Below the pieces are notes generated by a model. The model worked only from the letters and a program-made list of their open reading frames with translations, had not been told where the DNA came from and did not search any database. DNA of 64,000 nucleotides from NCBI GenBank assembly GCA_023374045.1, contig CM041776.1, positions 471,013,875 through 471,077,874 of the forward strand, in the 5' to 3' direction. This document shows positions 48,357-57,670 of the stretch, in pieces. The DNA comes from Limonium bicolor (taxonomy: Eukaryota; Streptophyta; Magnoliopsida; Caryophyllales; Plumbaginaceae). The translations under genes were made by a program, and so were the position numbers. Position 1 is the first letter of the stretch. Each line of letters starts with the position of its first letter.

Positions 48357-48930
48357 TAGGGGTGAGCAAACGGGGCGGTTATTTCGGATAAACCGAAATA
48401 AACGTTCTTTTTACAGATTCGATCACCGTATTTTTTAACCGTTTTACAAAAGTTCAGTTATTTCGGTTAAAAACGGTTATCTGTAATAAAGTACGGTTCG
48501 GTTAACGGATACTAAACTTTAAACTTCAGTTATCCGTAATAACCGAACTTTTATAAATATATTTTTTAAAATTTTATTTTTTCTTAACCCAATAATTTTA
48601 TCTGATATATTACTACTCACTCAATTAGGTTTACGTTTTAATTATTTCGGTTAATTCAAAAAGTTCGGTTTTTTCGGTTATTTTAGGAAGTTCGGTTATT
48701 TCGGTTATTTTAAAAAGTTTGGTTATTTCGGTTTTATTCAGAAACTACTGTTATAGGGGCGGTTAACGGTTATTAGTAAAATCCACGTTAAAAATGGTTA
48801 TATCGGATTTTTTAAAACGGTTATCGGTTAAACGGATATTAGTATTATCGGTAATTCGATTATAACCGAACACCATACTTTTTTTAAACTTCGGTGAATG
48901 GATATCCGTTTTAACCGTTGCACGCCCCTA
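48357..48930. mobile_element. hAT-like MITE in copia-1
   Basis: About 574 bp. The left end is TAGGGGTGAGCAAACGG and the right end, reverse-complemented, is TAGGGGCGTGCAACGG. Flanks are TTTGACCT (48350-48357) and GTTGACCT (48931-48938), a likely 8-bp TSD with one change. The inside is repetitive CGGTTATTTCGGTT with no coding capacity. TIR and TSD length fit a non-autonomous hAT element. Confidence 0.82.
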
Positions 48931-49320
48931 GTTGACCTGTGATACGGTCCTGGACAAAAAGCATCCAATAGCATCGAAGATCAGGTGACAATCAAACTGT
49001 TCAATCATCTTTCTTACTGACATTAAGCTAAACATGAAATTCGGGACAAACAATACATCTCTCTGCCAAAGATTACTCCCGATTTTAACATCATCGATTA
49101 GATTAACAAGTTGCGGACTCCCATTGGTAAAAAAAAACAATCTCTCAGCATCTAACCTTCTCAAATTTTTGAATTGAAATTTTTCTCCCGACTATTATCA
49201 TTTTGCGCCAGAATCAATAATCCATCTTCCTTTAAATGATTCACAAGCATAATTGCTCATAAGATATAACTTGTTACAAATGCAAAAAGTGTCGTTCCTG
49301 AAAAATTACAGTAATCGAAC
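48931..49320 (-). pseudogene. Copia-1 protease and pre-integrase region
   Basis: On the minus strand the protease active site is in GRWIIDSGAK near 49230-49200. A broken segment at 49164-48931 follows with RDVLFVPNFMFSLMSVRKM, the usual block between copia protease and integrase. Stops directly after the active site break it. Confidence 0.8.
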
Positions 49321-49882
49321 CCCTTCTGCACTTGTTTCTGCACTGTTGTATCGAATGAGCTCAATAATTTGTGAAGCTGCTTCGGAGTCAACCCATCCCC
49401 TCAAACAATTTCATCTTTGCTAATCACCTCTGAAACCTTTGCGGTGTTTGCGAACTTCTTTTCTTGCGAGCCAGCACCTTCTCTATCCCATGCAATGGTA
49501 ACAGTCTCTGACGGTGTGTCTAGTCCTTTGCAATGTGTGCAACTCACCTCTGGTAACAGTCTTCGTGTCCATGACCGACTTTCTTGCAAAGAGAACCAAA
49601 AAAATTTCTTCTTCTCAAATTTCTTAGGGTTCTTGTAATTGCACCAGTGGAAGTATAAAGGACGTCGAATATTCCCTAATTTGCTCATACCCCTTTGTTC
49701 TTCTTCTTGCACAGTCCCAGAGAACGCCTTCTCCAGGCTGGGCGTGCTCTACATCGCGAGAATCCGACCCCCTTATCGAAATAAACTTACGATTCAGACC
49801 CATCAAGAAATGAATAAGCTTGTCCTCATCATCTAACTTCTAGACGGAGTCTCTGGCTCCACAACTACACCCCGCGTAACTG
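49321..49882 (-). pseudogene. Copia-1 gag, C-terminal part
   Basis: It contains LIHFLMGLNRKF (minus strand, near 49820-49785), then SLEKAFSGTVQEEEQRGM in another frame. A degraded zinc knuckle is seen as SCTHCKGLDTPSET, in which the later histidine and cysteine positions are lost. It is cut off from the gag start by the TRIM at 49883. Confidence 0.75.
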
Positions 49883-50393
49883 TGTAACACCCTATATAGG
49901 CAACTGTCCAACAACCTAGCTCCCAAGCCATTCAGGCTTGAAACTAGCCACTTTAGGCCCATAATCCTCACTTGGGCTTAAAGTGGAAGGTCATGTTGTT
50001 GTAGTCAAACCATTTGTATTCTTATAAATCATTCACATTACTGCTCATATCCCGATGTGGGATGGGGTATTACATACTCCCCCACTCAAAGAACGTGACG
50101 CCCTCATCGCGAGCCTAACATCCAAGTCCCATGGGACCTCCTCGGTAGGTGTCGGGTAGCCCATCCTGACACGGTCCCGAGTCCGCTCTGATACCATTTG
50201 TAACACCTCATATGAGCAACTGTCCAACAACCTAGCTCCCAAGCCATTCAGGCTTGAAAACTAGCCACTTGAGGCCCTTAATCCTCACTTGGGCTTAAAA
50301 GTGGAATGCCTTGTTGTTGTAGTCAACCCATATGTATTCTTATAAACCATTCACATTACTACTCATATCCCGATTGGGGATGAGGGTATTACA
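49883..50393 (-). mobile_element. TRIM (terminal-repeat retrotransposon in miniature) in copia-1 gag
   Basis: Two similar direct repeats (49883-50074 and 50199-50393, ~192-195 bp) flank only 124 bp. On the minus strand each starts TGTAATACCC and ends GGTGTTACA. TGGTATCAGAGC (reverse complement of 50185-50196) lies two bases inside the 5' repeat as an iMet primer site. AGTGGGGGAGTA (reverse complement of 50075-50086) lies before the 3' repeat as a polypurine tract. No coding capacity. I do not see a clean TSD (AACTG left, AATAC right). Its ends resemble those of LTR-A/B/C/D. Confidence 0.88.
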
Positions 50394-50833
50394 AATACAT
50401 CTTGGAAGAGGGCGAGCAAGATCCAGCTCCCCCATAGTTTCTTAAACTTTGTGTAAGAATCACTTACACTCTCCTCTCCCTGTTTAACCTCTGCCAATTC
50501 TCATTTTAGGTTGTGCAATGTTAGGCTCCAAAGCCGTCTCAACCAAGAAAGAACTAACGAATTGAACATTTCCTAGGCAGCAAACCGAATCGTGTCTTCT
50601 TCACTCGGTTTCTCTACTTTCTCGATGACAAAGCCAAATTTATTCTTAACTTTTAGTGTCGTCGTCATTTTCGACTTCCATCCTCAAAAACCTGTTCCAT
50701 TGAATTTAGGAACAAGGCTCAAACCGGGATTTTCTGCCGCGTGAACATAAATTGGGTCGTTCATGTCAATGGTGTTTGCAACGGGAGTTGGTGTCGATAG
50801 CAAAACCTTTGCCTTGTTTACATCCTTCACCAT
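50394..50833 (-). pseudogene. Copia-1 gag, N-terminal part
   Basis: The likely start is MVKDVNKAKV at 50833 on the minus strand, followed by NDPIYVHAAENPGLSLV and a broken KMTTTLKVKNKFGFVIEKV, the usual copia gag start. Frameshifts occur around 50690-50700 and again near 50500. The TRIM follows. Confidence 0.82.
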
Positions 50834-50868
50834 GTCTCAAACCCAGAAACGCGCAAAGAAATCCTAAG

Positions 50869-50880
50869 CTCTAGATACCA
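50869..50880 (-). other. Primer binding site of copia-1
   Basis: The minus strand reads TGGTATCTAGAG, a one-base variant of the common TGGTATCAGAG initiator-tRNA-Met site, two bases inside the 5' LTR end. It lies about 35 bp upstream of the gag start. Confidence 0.75.
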
Positions 50881-50882
50881 TT

Positions 50883-51728
50883 TGGATTTTGTGGTGTTTT
50901 GAGAGTTGATGAGAGAAACAAGATGAACAAGAAGAGTAGCAGTAGAAGCGAAGAAGAAGACCGCATACGTTTTATTTAACTCTCAATATTTTTGTCAAAA
51001 GGTATAACTTGACCAGTCGTGGCTGATTGTTATGTATAGTAGGGCTGCCTAAAAAAATTCTGAAACCGTGGTATCCGACCGAAACCGAAGTTAACCGTAC
51101 CTGTTTTCAGGTTAACCGTACCGGTTCTTGCGGTATGGTTAACTGAACCGTGTAAATTGACCGGTTTCAGTTTTGGTAACGGTATTGAATTCCATAACGG
51201 TTAACCGTTTATATAAACAATAAAAAAACTTCTAATATTAATGTTGACCTTATATATTAACTAATGTTAACTATTGAGGGAATATGCATAATATTTTTTT
51301 TTTGTCATATGTGTTTGATTTGTCACTCATGATTTAGGTAAATGATCAATGTTGTACTATAATACTAATAGTATGGGTCACATCAATTAAAAAAAATACA
51401 TGGCTACAAGGTTAACCGATAAAACCAAACCGAACTAAAGGTAGGTCTAAACGGAATGGTAATGGAATCAGATTTTAAGAAACCGAATTAAATGGTTAAC
51501 CGAATCCGGTTAACCAATCTAAATGGAATGGTAATGGAATTAGATTTTAGAAAACCGAAGACCCGGTTAACCGAAAGCGGATAACCGAATAAGGCAGTTA
51601 ACCTACCATGGGCAGCCCTAAATTGTATATACCATTTATGTTTATCTTTCTAATAAGATAAACAAGGATCTTAACTAAACGAGTAGTAAAAAATATATAC
51701 AATTACAAAATAATCTTCCTAATATACA
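50883..51728 (-). repeat. 5' LTR of copia-1, split by a MITE
   Basis: The right edge is set by the primer site at 50880. The far edge is inferred: the minus strand at 51728 begins TGTATATTAGGAAG, a likely copia LTR start. Without the MITE at 51040-51620 the LTR is about 265 bp. The partner LTR is outside the window, so the far end is not proven. Confidence 0.6.
51040..51620. mobile_element. hAT-like MITE, family 2, copy 1
   Basis: 581 bp bounded by TAGGGCTGCC and its inverse GGCAGCCCTA. The inside is rich in GGTTAACCG and contains AATATTAATGTTGA. It is similar over its length to 53505-54076. I cannot find a clean 8-bp TSD here (ATGTATAG left, AATTGTAT right). Confidence 0.78.
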
Positions 51729-52202
51729 ATATGACATATTTACTAAATGTATGGGCCTCAATCTGGACCGAGAGGCTTATTAGCCAATAGTTACTGTGTA
51801 AGTAAAAGGGCTTGGATCTTTATTTTTTTTATTGTGTGAAGAATTTTTTTTCCTTTTTATCTTTATCACAATAACAATAACGTTACATGATTGTAACTTT
51901 TAATATATAAGTCCAAAATGAAAAAAAAATATCATTGTTCAACTAAATTCAAGCTCTTCAAAACAAGGACTAGTCATGGATATGTTTTGACAACTTTTAA
52001 AAAATTTATGTTTACATGCATACGATGGTACACTAAAATGATAATATGATTCATTAATTTTGTATTATGATTCATTAAAATTGATATTATGATTCATTAA
52101 GTAATAAGTGGTGAATTCGATTACAAACTTCAGAACCTATAAGAAAATCATTATTGTTTTATAGTGTATTATTATTGTTGTATGGTATATTTAAACTAAA
52201 CC
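51729..52202. other. AT-rich sequence, nothing recognised
   Basis: 474 bp of AT-rich DNA with no ORF or repeat I recognise, apart from three copies of ATGATTCATTAA near 52037-52100. Confidence 0.6.
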
Positions 52203-52818
52203 AGTCGCTACAAACCCTAAAAATGCTTTCAAACATTTTAAACTTTTCTAGGGTGGTTTTCGGGTGTTTTGGGGGTAGGGTAATCTATTTGGAATTTGTT
52301 CTATACTTTATATTGTAGCAACTAACTCAACAGGTTTTTAGGGTTTGTGGTAGTGGGTTTATTAACCTACCCACTACAAACCTTAAAAATGTCTTCGACG
52401 TTTTATTTAGCTTTCCTAGGTGGGTTTTGCGGTGTTTTGGGGGGTAGGGTAATCTTTTTGGGTGCCATTCTATACTTACATTGTAGCAACTAACTTGACA
52501 GGTTTTTTAGGGTTTGTGGTAGCGGGTATAGGGTCTAACCCTAAAACCGCCACTGCAAACCCTAAAAATGTCTTCGACAATTTTTAGCTTTACTAGGATG
52601 GGTTTGGGGGTGTTTTGAGGGGTAAGGTAATCTATTTGGAAGCCATTCTATACTTTACATTGTAGTGACTAACTCGGCAGGTTTTCAGCGTTTGTGGTAC
52701 CCTAAACCCGCTACTACAAACCGTAAAAATGTGTTCGACATTTTTAGCTTTCCTATGGTGGGTTTTAGGGTGTGTGGGGTTAGGGTAATCTATTTGGAAG
52801 TCGTTCTATACTTTAATG
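52203..52818. repeat. Short satellite-like array, ~165-178-bp units
   Basis: About 3.7 tandem units beginning near 52210, 52375, 52553 and 52718. Each has ACAAACCCTAAAAATG at its start, then TTAGCTTTCCTAGG, GGGTAGGGTAATCTATTTGG and TTCTATACTTTACATTGTAG. Each junction is an inverted repeat: TTTTTAGGGTTTGTGGTAG on one side faces CTACAAACCTTAAAAA on the other. No protein is encoded. Confidence 0.85.
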
Positions 52819-52955
52819 TGATGATGTACATATTTTAATGTGAGAATGTACATGTTTTAATGTGACGATGCACATGTTCAAATGTGAGAATGTACATGTT
52901 CAATTATCCAAATGTATATGTTTTAATGAACATATGTACATGTTGATGACCATCT
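52815..52955. repeat. Minisatellite, ~23-bp units
   Basis: Five or six degenerate copies of TTTTAATGTGAGAATGTACATG following the satellite-like array. Confidence 0.8.
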
Positions 52956-53496
52956 GTATAATGTTTCTTTTTTGTTCGTGCACTAAACCCTTAGCAGCAT
53001 TAGTTTTTTTTTTTAAATATATATATATATTTTATTTGCCAGGTTAACACATGTAGCCAGGATGACTACATTCGGATGTAACTCAGACCCGTTGTTTTGA
53101 TTTGAGTGATTCTTGGTTGAAGTAATATGTTAGTTTCTTTCACTTATTATATTTGTGAGGTCCTAATCAAGATTATTGACATTGGTTCATGATACTTTGA
53201 TTTGACTAATTTTAGTTCGAATGGTTTTCAATTTCATCTATTTGATTCGTTTTGGATTATTTTGGGTTTTGGACAATCTTTCAAATTATATTATTAGTTA
53301 GTTTGAATTATTCGGTACAACTTTTTAAGTGTCCGTCTTTTTAGCAGGTCTAGTGTGATATATACAACTACTTTCACTTTGAGAGCAGAGGGCTTGATTG
53401 AAAACAAAACTCTATCTAGTCACGCCTTAAATGTTGTGCAATGTGTTGTACCATTTCATACAATCGTCTATCAAGGCAATCATATCGCTGTTGGTG
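52956..53496. other. Noncoding stretch, nothing recognised
   Basis: 541 bp of AT-rich DNA including a T-run with (TA)n near 53005-53035. Only its last ~75 bp look coding on the minus strand: they continue the frame of 54723-54941 if the two MITEs to the right are left out. Confidence 0.55.
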
Positions 53497-53504
53497 CCTT
53501 TGTC

Positions 53505-54076
53505 TAGGTCTGCCAGAAAAATTGTGGAACCGCGGTAGAACTGTATCTGTTTTCAGGGTAATCGTACCAGTTTTGTGGTATGGTTAACCGAACTGTGTAA
53601 ATTGACCGATTTTGATTTCGATAACGGTACTGAATTTTTCAGAACGGTGAACCGTGGTCAATCTTTATATATAAACAATAAAAACTTCAAATATTAATGT
53701 TGAATTTATATAATAATTAATGTTATTTATGAGGGAATTACATATTATTATATTTGTTGTCACATGTGTTTGATTTGTCACTTATGATTTGAGTAAATGA
53801 TCAACGTTGTACAATAATATTAATGGTATGAGTCTCATCAATAAAAAAAATATACTGTTACAAGGTTACCGATAAAACTGAACTGAACTAAAGGTTAACC
53901 GGTCTAAACAGAATGAAAAAAGAATTGGATTTTAGAAACCGAATTAAACCGTTAACCGAATGCGGTTAACTAATCTAAATGGAATGGTAATGAAATTGAA
54001 TTTTAGAAAACCCAAGACCTAGTTAACCGAAAGCGGTTCACCCAATAAGACGGTTAATCTACCATGGACAACCCTA
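53505..54076. mobile_element. hAT-like MITE, family 2, copy 2
   Basis: 572 bp between perfect 8-bp TSDs CCTTTGTC (53497-53504 and 54077-54084). The left end is TAGGTCTGCC and the right end is GGACAACCCTA. It shares most of its sequence with 51040-51620, including the GGTTAACCG words and the internal AATATTAATGTTGA. Confidence 0.9.
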
Positions 54077-54089
54077 CCTTTGTCTTTGC

Positions 54090-54613
54090 AAGGGGTGGCA
54101 ATGGGTCTGGTTCGGGTTGGGTGAAGCTTCACCCTACCCGTTTTCACCAGCTCCACCCGAACCCGCCCTGTCACTCGTTAAGGTTCACCTAAACCCGACC
54201 CGAACCCGCGGGTGAAACAGGGTGAGTCGGGTGATAAACGGGTGAGATATTGTTGTATGTTTTTGTAATTTTTAGAAAATATAGAGGTTGACTGTAATTT
54301 ATAGTAACCTTTAGGAGTAAAGTGTAATTATAGTATAATTTTTTTTTGAGTTTGACTGTTATGTTTAGTAAAATTCAAGGGTTTATATCATCATTTTTTA
54401 AAATATTTGGGTAAACCTGTAAACAGGTGATGGCGGGTGTCAATCGGGTGATGAGTCGGGTGATGGGTGAGATTTACTCACCCATCACCAACCAGGCCCA
54501 TCATCTATTTCACCTGTCACCCGTTTTTCACTCGTTTATTTCGGATTTTCACCTATTTATATAAGTCGGGTGGACGGGGTGGATCAGGTACCCAATGGGT
54601 ATTGCCACCCCTA
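54090..54613. mobile_element. hAT-like MITE, family 3
   Basis: 524 bp between perfect 8-bp TSDs GTCTTTGC (54082-54089 and 54614-54621). Ends are AAGGGGTGGCAATGGG and CCCAATGGGTATTGCCACCC. The inside is rich in CGGGTGA and CACCCG words. Its left TSD overlaps the right TSD of the preceding MITE by three bases, so it landed at the scar of that insertion. Confidence 0.9.
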
Positions 54614-54811
54614 GTCTTTGCCTTAGTCTCATCGGTAATAATGCTCCCATCACCCGACCCGACCCATCATCTGTTTCACCCGTCACCCATTTTCCCCATG
54701 TTTATTTCAGGATTTCACCCATTTATATGGGTCGGGTGGACGGGTGGATCGGGTACCCGATGGGTATTGTCACCCCTCGTCTTTGCCTTAGTCTGGTAGG
54801 TAATAATGCTC
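54481..54811. repeat. Tandem duplication of MITE 3' part plus flank
   Basis: 54481-54645 and 54646-54811 are two ~165-bp copies. Each contains the end of the family-3 MITE, its right flank CTTTGCCTTAGTCT and GGTAATAATGCTC. The ORFs crossing it show the same internal repeat. Confidence 0.85.
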
Positions 54812-54941
54812 TGAACTTGTTCTTGTCTGCAAGGTATGGAAAGACATGAAACTTATCAGCCCTACTTCTGTTAACTATCACCTTCCTAGCGCTCTTACCA
54901 CATCCATTCACATAGGGGTGCCCATGCACTAGCCTCGACAC
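54723..54941 (-). pseudogene. Unrecognised ORF interrupted by MITEs
   Basis: The minus strand reads SRLVHGHPYVNGCGKSARK and then a basic segment KNKFRALLPTRLRQR before entering the MITE duplication. If the two MITEs and the duplication are ignored, the same frame stays open for about 27 more codons to a stop near 53427. I do not recognise the protein; it could be the end of a host gene or of another transposable element. Confidence 0.35.
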
Positions 54942-55331
54942 AACACTTGTTACCCTTCACATATCTATTATAATATAAATTAATAATTTCCTGGGCATTT
55001 TGCCTCTCTTTTTCTTCTTCTCCTCTCATTCCTTATCTATGTACCTCTCTCCCGTCGTCTCCTTACTCATATACCCTTTACTAGCCTTTTGTGCTTCCTT
55101 GGAAGCTTTCATCGCATACCCGATTGAATTATACTTTGCTAGGATCTTTTTTTGTCTATGAAGCCAATCTCTAACTCCTTCCCTTATTCCAGTGTTTCAT
55201 TTATCTCCTGATCCGCATCAATTTCGCACTCTGCCTTCACTTAATATTTTTCTATTTCATTGGATCCTCCTCACTTTCTTCTGCTTGCTACGTTGTTAGT
55301 TTTTTATTGGCTGATTCGAATTCTAGGTCTT
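54942..55331. other. Noncoding or unrecognised flank
   Basis: 390 bp, pyrimidine-rich on the plus strand (CTCTCTTTTTCTTCTTCTCC near 54999-55025). There is no clear gene. The minus strand has scattered open stretches that could be the continuation of the ORF at 54723-54941. Confidence 0.45.
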
Positions 55332-55336
55332 CAAAC

Positions 55337-55570
55337 TACAAAGCCCAACACTGAAACGGGCCCAACATAAAGAGAGTCCAACTTAAAGCAAGTCTACTTT
55401 TGTAATTAGACCCATCTCTTGTACAGCCCGTCAGCAACATTAACCTAGTTTTCTAGTATATATATTGTCTAGCAACTGTAGCCGACAGATAGGAATGTAT
55501 TAAAAGAAATCAACACTGAATACAATACAACAGAGAGAATATTCATCGACGATCATTCACAATTCTTCTA
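55337..55570 (+). repeat. 5' LTR of copia-2
   Basis: 234 bp, TACAAAGCCC to TTCTTCTA, with a TATATATATT box near 55457. It differs from the 3' LTR at only a few positions (for example CACAATTC against CACAGTTC). Confidence 0.95.
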
Positions 55571-55582
55571 TGGTATCAGAGC
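55571..55582 (+). other. Primer binding site of copia-2 (tRNA-iMet)
   Basis: TGGTATCAGAGC directly abutting the LTR end with no spacer. Confidence 0.94.
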
Positions 55583-55610
55583 TGCTCCTGGGCAAGCTCT
55601 AATCATCTCC

Positions 55611-56590
55611 ATGTCGACTCCAATCAAAACAGTACAGGTTCCCTAACTTCTTCTCCATCCTTATCCTCTTCCTCATCTACTTCCTCTTTTTCGCTCCCTT
55701 CACTGATCTCCACCTCCTCACATTTCACCAAACTCACACCTGAAAATTACCCAACATGGAAAAAACAGTTAGAACCATATCTCAAGGGTCAAGGAGTCTT
55801 TGGGTGGATAGATGGATCCAAACCTAAACCCATTTCTGGCACCCCTGATGAAATAGCCACATGGGAGCAATATGATCAACTGGTCATGTCCGTTCTTACC
55901 AGCTCCATGACAGATCCTCTGGTGACCCAAATTATTGAGCTAGACACCTCCTTCAAATCTGGAACTCTCTATAGAAAATGTTTCAAGCCCAGTCAAATGC
56001 TAGGATTATGCAAATTAAATGTCAAATGATGAACTATAGGAAGGGTTCAGACTCGGTTACTGAGTTTTTTATAAACTAAAGGCATTCTCCTCTGCCTTAT
56101 TGCTGCTGGTGTTCCCGTCAGTGATACTGATCTCATAGCTCACATGGTTACCAGCCTTGGTCCTGAGTTTGACTCAGTGGTGACCAATGTCGCAATGAGA
56201 ACAGAAAGCATGACATCCTTTGATTTCTACAGCCAACTTCTAATCTATGAGGCCCGTGTTCAACAACAAAATGCTGCTACCCTAGACCAATCTCACTCCC
56301 TAAACTCCACACAAAAACAGCCCAGCTTCAAAGATAAAAAACACCAGCTCAAACAACTACAACCGAGGAAAAAGCACCAGAGGATTCTATCAAGGACAAA
56401 ATAGTGGCTACAAAAATAACTCTGGGAGAGGGCAATACAAAAGAGGGAAAACAGATGGCCGCCTCATCTGTCAAATTTGTGACAAACCAGGCCACCGTGG
56501 GTCTGAGTGTTGGCACCGGTTCGATCACTCTTATCAAGCTAAGGCTCCAGCCTCCTTTGGGGCAAACTACACCAAAACCTCTCAATCTGA
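55611..56590 (+). pseudogene. Copia-2 gag, frameshifted
   Basis: The ATG at 55611 starts MSTPIKTVQV. In shifted frames the copia gag continues with KLTPENYPTWKKQLEPYL, WEQYDQLVMSVLTSSM and SLGPEFDSVVTNVAMRTES. The zinc knuckle CQICDKPGHRGSEC (CX2CX4HX4C) is at about 56470. At least three frame breaks are present (near 55640, 55990 and 56400). Confidence 0.9.
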
Positions 56591-57060
56591 TGATCTGTGG
56601 TACCCAGACAGCGGAGCTACTCACCACTTCACCCATGATTTTGGCAACTTAAACCTTGATGCTCAATCCTACACTGGATCCAATGAAGTTGTCCTAGGAA
56701 ACTCCACCACTATGCCTATCAAAATCAAGGCTCTGGTCTCCTTCCCACACCTTACGGTTCATTCTATCTATCCAAATTACTTCATGTTCCTCATATCACA
56801 AAAAACCTCATATATGTTCAAAAATTCTATTCTGATAATAACATTTACTTTGAATTTTTTGCCACCCATTTCAATATCAAGGATCAGAACAAGGGGACCT
56901 TACTACTCAGAGGAGGAGTTAGCAATGGCATTTACACCTTTCCACGCTCTCAAGCCACCACAACAATAAGCAGTCCACAGCCCACAACCCTCGTAGCCAC
57001 CAAAACTGAGCCAAGGACTTGGCACCTCAGATTGGGTCACCCCTCCAAAAGGATTACTCA
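56591..57060 (+). pseudogene. Copia-2 protease and pre-integrase region
   Basis: The active site is in WYPDSGATHHFTHDF (about 56598), followed by EVVLGNSTTMPIK. Stops and frame changes follow. The pre-integrase block, LRGGVSNGIYTFPRS and TWHLRLGHPSKRI, ends at about 57058 in a stop. Confidence 0.87.
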
Positions 57061-57670
57061 ATTGTAATAAATAATTTTAGCCTACCAGTGACTAAAACTA
57101 GTTTTGATACTGTTTCTTGTTTGGGCTGTAATATGGGCAAAACTCATGCACTTCCATATCCTGCTACTAATTCTATCTCTAATTACCCGTTTGAGTTGAT
57201 TTTATGGATGTTTGGGGTCCCTCTCCTATGCTAGCCAGCAATGGAGCACGTTATTATCTGTCGATTGTTGATGACAATACAAAATTCATCTGGCTATTCA
57301 CTATCCCTACCAAATCAACAGTTATTAGTGTTGTTACTGACTTTCTCAGGTATGTGGACACACAGTTCAACAGCAGGGTAAAATCTATCCAAACAGATGG
57401 TGGAGGTGAATTTCACCCTCTCAAATCCCTTGCAACCTCTCATGGTATCACTCTGAGAACTACCTGCCCTTATGCTCACTCTCAAATGGGAGTGTTGAAT
57501 CACGACATAGGAATATCGTTGATAAAGGTTTGTCAATGCTGGCTCACTCTTCTGTTCCTATGAAATACTGGGATAAAGCTTTTATTACAGCCACCTATCT
57601 TATCAATATTACACCCACTCCTGTTCTAAAGATGAAGTCACCCTTTGAATGCCTCTACAAGAAAAATCCC
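57061..57670 (+). pseudogene. Copia-2 integrase, frameshifted
   Basis: CLGCNMGKTHALPYP supplies the cysteine half of the zinc finger. The core has MDVWGPSPMLASNG, KSIQTDGGGEFH and, in another frame, GSVESRHRNIVDKGL, so the D, D and E are present but split by a frameshift near 57490. AYLINITPTP-type sequence near 57600 marks the C-terminal side of the core. Confidence 0.88.

Larger units (their letters stand above)
42045..51728 (-). mobile_element. Copia-1: Ty1/copia retrotransposon, heavily interrupted
   Basis: A minus-strand Ty1/copia element with, from right to left, 5' LTR, primer site, gag, protease (WIIDSGA), integrase and RT, in copia order (integrase before RT). It is the base layer of the nest: its RT is hit by LTR-A and by a solo LTR, its integrase-proximal region by an hAT-like MITE, its gag by a TRIM, and its LTR by another MITE. 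The RNase H end and 3' LTR lie beyond the left edge of the window. All coding parts are degenerate. Confidence 0.9.

Noticed and set aside
51040..51620. Perfect TSD for this MITE
   Set aside because: The flanking 8-mers ATGTATAG and AATTGTAT do not match; only the inverted ends and the related copy at 53505 support it.
52203..52818. Telomeric repeat
   Set aside because: CCCTAAA occurs as single words inside longer units, not in tandem.
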